Below are positions 61,986 through 64,000 of a stretch of 64,000 bases of DNA, piece after piece (positions within the stretch are counted from its first letter, which is position 1; every line of letters starts with the position of its first letter). Location: positions 96,900-160,899 of the forward strand of contig KE159696.1 of assembly GCA_000403415.2 (NCBI GenBank), read 5' to 3'. The notes below the pieces were generated by a model that worked only from the letters and a program-made list of their open reading frames with translations, searched no databases and was not told where the DNA came from. The position numbers were made by a program, and so were the translations under genes. The stretch is from Firmicutes bacterium M10-2. Lineage in GTDB: Bacteria; Bacillota_I; Bacilli_A; Erysipelotrichales; Erysipelotrichaceae.

Positions 61986-63715
61986 TTTGTTTCCACCTCA
62001 TTTTTAAATCGTTCCACAGCAGCATCTAACGGAAGTGTAACACTTTCTTTCTTTCCGTTTTGGCGAATATTGATTGTTGCATCTTTTTCTTCTCCTTCGC
62101 CGACAACAATTTGATATGGAATTTTTTTGATTTGCGCTTCACGTACTCTATATCCCAACTTTTCATTGCGATCGTCAACCTTAACTCGCATTCCGGCTTT
62201 TTCAAGAACATCACGAACTTCATTGGCATAAGCTAAGTGCTTTTCATGATGTACCGGAATAATGACAAATTGCTGTGGAGCCAGCCACAATGGGAAATGT
62301 CCGCCAAAGTGTTCGATCAAAATTCCGATAAATCGTTCAATTGATCCGTAAACGACGCGGTGAAGCATCAGCGGCGTTTTTTTGGATCCATCTCGATCAA
62401 CATATGTGCATCCGAAACGTTCAGGCAAATTCATATCCAATTGGATCGTTCCACACTGCCAGTCACGCCCTAAAGAATCTTTGATATGAATATCGAGTTT
62501 CGGCCCGTAAAATGCGCCATCTCCCGGATTTACAACATATTCTTTTCCTGCATGAACACATGCATTGGCAAGAGCTTGTTCCGATTGTTCCCAAATTTCT
62601 TCGGTTCCGATATATCCGCTTTCCGGACGAGTAGACAATTCAATCGAATACGGCAGTCCGAAAACACCATACATTTCGTCAATCAAAGAAAGAACGTTTT
62701 TTACTTCCGATTCAATTTGATCCGGTGTTACAAAGATATGCGCATCATCTTGAGTGAACGTACGTACACGGAACAACCCATTCAATGCACCACTTGCCTC
62801 ATGACGGTGGACTTGTCCTAATTCAGCAATACGAAGCGGAAGATCTTTATAGGAATGCAGCTCAGTATTGTATACGAGCAAAGCGCCCGGGCAGTTCATT
62901 GGCTTAATGGCAAAATCACGTTCATCAACTTTTGTTGTATACATGTTTTCCTTATAGTGATCCCAGTGACCAGATGTTTCCCACAGTTCACGGGACATGA
63001 TGATCGGAGTCTTGATAAAGTTATATCCTGCTTTTGTATGCACATCATACCAATAACTTTCCAGCAAATTGCGCAAGATCATTCCGTTTGGCAGGAAGAT
63101 CGGCATACCCGGCGCATACTCTGATACGGTAAACAATCCCATTTCGCGGCCAAGTTTTTTATGATCGCGTTTTTTCGCTTCTTCCAAAGCAGCCAGGTGC
63201 TCTTCCAATTGTTCTTTCGTATCGAAGGCAATCCCGTAAACGCGTTGAAGCATTTTGTTGCTCGCATCGCCCTTCCAATAAGCCCCGGAATGTTTGAGTA
63301 GTTTAAAGTTTTTTAATTGTTTTACACTTTCGACATGCGGTCCGCGGCAAAGGTCGGTGAATTCTCCCTGAGAATAAACAGTAATCGATCCATCTTCGAG
63401 ATCTTTAATCAGATCTTCTTTGTAAGGATCATCTTTGAACATTTCAATAGCTTCTTCTTTTGAAACTTCCTTACGCACGATTCTTTTTCCGTCTTTTGCG
63501 ATTTTTTTCATTTCTTTTTCGATCTTTGCAAGATCTTCGTCTTTCAAACTTACATCTCCAAGATCCATATCATAATAGAATCCTTCGGCAATGACCGGTC
63601 CGACCCAGAATTTTGCTTGAGGATACAAACGTTTCACAGCTTGAGCCATCATATGCGCTGCCGAGTGATTCAAAGTTTTTAAATGTTCATCTTCTAATAC
63701 ATTGATCAATTCCAT
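61967..63715 (-). CDS. thrS: Threonine-tRNA ligase, lacking the N-terminal TGS domain
   Basis: A 582-aa class II synthetase. It begins almost directly with the editing domain (LNHSAAHMMAQAVKRLYPQA, then HVESVKQLKNFKLLKHSGAY). The catalytic core has the Zn-binding Cys in PMNCPGALLVY, motif 2 VHRHEASGALNGLFRVRTFT and motif 3 MLHRVVYGSIERFIGI, followed by the anticodon-binding domain (VIIPVHHEKHLAYA). Most bacterial ThrRS are about 640 aa with a TGS domain first. ATG at 63715 follows AAAAGGAG, and the T-box terminator lies just upstream, so no missing N-terminus is hidden. Confidence 0.95.
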   Translation of the reverse strand: MELINVLEDEHLKTLNHSAAHMMAQAVKRLYPQAKFWVGPVIAEGFYYDMDLGDVSLKDEDLAKIEKEMKKIAKDGKRIVRKEVSKEEAIEMFKDDPYKEDLIKDLEDGSITVYSQGEFTDLCRGPHVESVKQLKNFKLLKHSGAYWKGDASNKMLQRVYGIAFDTKEQLEEHLAALEEAKKRDHKKLGREMGLFTVSEYAPGMPIFLPNGMILRNLLESYWYDVHTKAGYNFIKTPIIMSRELWETSGHWDHYKENMYTTKVDERDFAIKPMNCPGALLVYNTELHSYKDLPLRIAELGQVHRHEASGALNGLFRVRTFTQDDAHIFVTPDQIESEVKNVLSLIDEMYGVFGLPYSIELSTRPESGYIGTEEIWEQSEQALANACVHAGKEYVVNPGDGAFYGPKLDIHIKDSLGRDWQCGTIQLDMNLPERFGCTYVDRDGSKKTPLMLHRVVYGSIERFIGILIEHFGGHFPLWLAPQQFVIIPVHHEKHLAYANEVRDVLEKAGMRVKVDDRNEKLGYRVREAQIKKIPYQIVVGEGEEKDATINIRQNGKKESVTLPLDAAVERFKNEVETKCLFEK

Positions 63716-63736
63716 ACTTTTTCTCCTTTTTTCCAT

Positions 63737-63960
63737 AATAAAAGCGACAGACTCAAAGGACGTCTGTCGCACGCGGTACCACCTTTGTTTACGTATGATA
63801 TCATCATACGTACACCTCAATTTCTCTTAACGCGAGATGACGGCACACTTTTTCAAGGGCGATTCAAAGGGAGTAGCGCCGAGCTCTTCGAAAAACTTTC
63901 ACCAGCCGTTTTTCTCTCTACATCAGAGTAATTCTTTGCCATATCCTTCTCGTTATCGAT
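63737..63960 (-). promoter_or_regulatory. Threonine T-box riboswitch leader of thrS
   Basis: On the minus strand the leader contains an apical GTAGAGAG...GGCTGGTGAAAG stem I region, a specifier loop GGCGCT-ACT-CCCTTTGAATCG with ACT (threonine) at 63872-63874, and the T-box AGGTGGTACCGCG at 63772-63784. The terminator is GCGACAGAC/GTCTGTCGC (63744-63770) followed by TTTTATT. Uncharged tRNA-Thr would pair with ACU and the T-box to form the antiterminator and allow thrS expression. Confidence 0.93.
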
Positions 63961-63966
63961 AGTTTG

Positions 63967-63995
63967 AGTATAAATTAGAAAAGAATTTCTGTCAA
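63967..63995 (-). promoter_or_regulatory. Promoter of the thrS T-box transcript
   Basis: Perfect TTGACA (63990-63995), a 17-nt spacer and TATACT (63967-63972) on the minus strand, just upstream of the T-box leader. Confidence 0.85.
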
Positions 63996-64000
63996 ATGTG

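Noticed and set aside
1-64000. tRNA, rRNA, phage integrase or attachment sites
   Set aside because: No clover-leaf tRNA, rRNA stretch or integrase-like protein was recognised anywhere in the window by reading.

Overview
The window is a 64 kb stretch of a low-GC Gram-positive (Bacillota) chromosome. Supporting signs are the T-box leader, the mraZ-rsmH-ftsL order, LytR-CpsA-Psr (LCP) wall ligases, a choline/glucan-binding type surface protein and strong AGGAGG ribosome sites. The compact division cluster, TGA used as stop, and M16 peptidase pair would fit the Erysipelotrichales, but that placement is inference. No rRNA, tRNA or CRISPR array was seen. Where a gene start is given as shorter than the longest open frame, it was chosen from the ribosome site or family alignment.

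Layout. (1) 1-123: start of a secreted protein, cut by the window edge. (2) 484-29165, nearly all on the minus strand: a large rhamnose-type wall polysaccharide locus. It holds dTDP-rhamnose synthesis (rmlACBD), a GtrA/GtrB/membrane-transferase side-chain set, three GT2 and one GT4-like transferase, a sugar-nucleotide epimerase, an initiating sugar-phosphate transferase, a CapD/FlaA1-like dehydratase, a Wzm/Wzt ABC exporter, two giant tandem GT2 enzymes and two LCP ligases. Inside it lie a MerR-methyltransferase fusion and a small LysR / 69-aa / DUF3737 unit. (3) 29309-36161: a reduced division and wall (dcw) cluster with mraZ, rsmH, ftsL-like, a PASTA-PBP, ftsA, ftsZ and a 114-aa unknown gene. 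It has a four-repeat MraZ operator and an internal terminator. (4) 36361-40769, plus strand: a lactate permease, an IS1182-type element inserted at its terminator, and a two-gene chromate transporter. (5) 40819-42681: rhodanese, an HTH protein, a small unknown, and a YoeB toxin overlapping a NUDIX gene with no visible antitoxin. (6) 42772-46222: an AT-rich restriction-modification island with Vsr, two C5-cytosine methyltransferases and a HpaII-like endonuclease split by a frameshift at an A7 run. About 840 nearly gene-free AT-rich bases follow. (7) 47065-53680: a pRiA4b ORF3-like gene, two M16 peptidase genes separated by a relic that looks like IscB, a repeat-rich secreted NlpC/P60-like protein, a membrane protein, trmL and rdgB. 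(8) 53782-60360: ilvB-ilvN-ilvD with a palindromic operator, a DUF815 ATPase, and ilvA. (9) 60512-64000: an unknown gene, a solute-binding lipoprotein overlapping thrS, and a threonine T-box leader with its promoter.

How the genes work together. RmlA-D supply dTDP-rhamnose. The sugar-phosphate transferase at 14088 primes undecaprenyl phosphate and the GT2/GT4 enzymes extend the chain. The large tandem GT2 proteins probably build the polymer backbone, and Wzm/Wzt export it. GtrB, GtrA and a GT-C-like membrane protein would decorate it outside the cell, and the LCP enzymes would attach it to peptidoglycan. The strongest leads are: a sugar-recognition-like module shared by the exporter ATPase and both tandem transferases; the homopolymer-split restriction enzyme; IS insertion duplicating a terminator hairpin; the IscB relic; and the toxin without an antitoxin.
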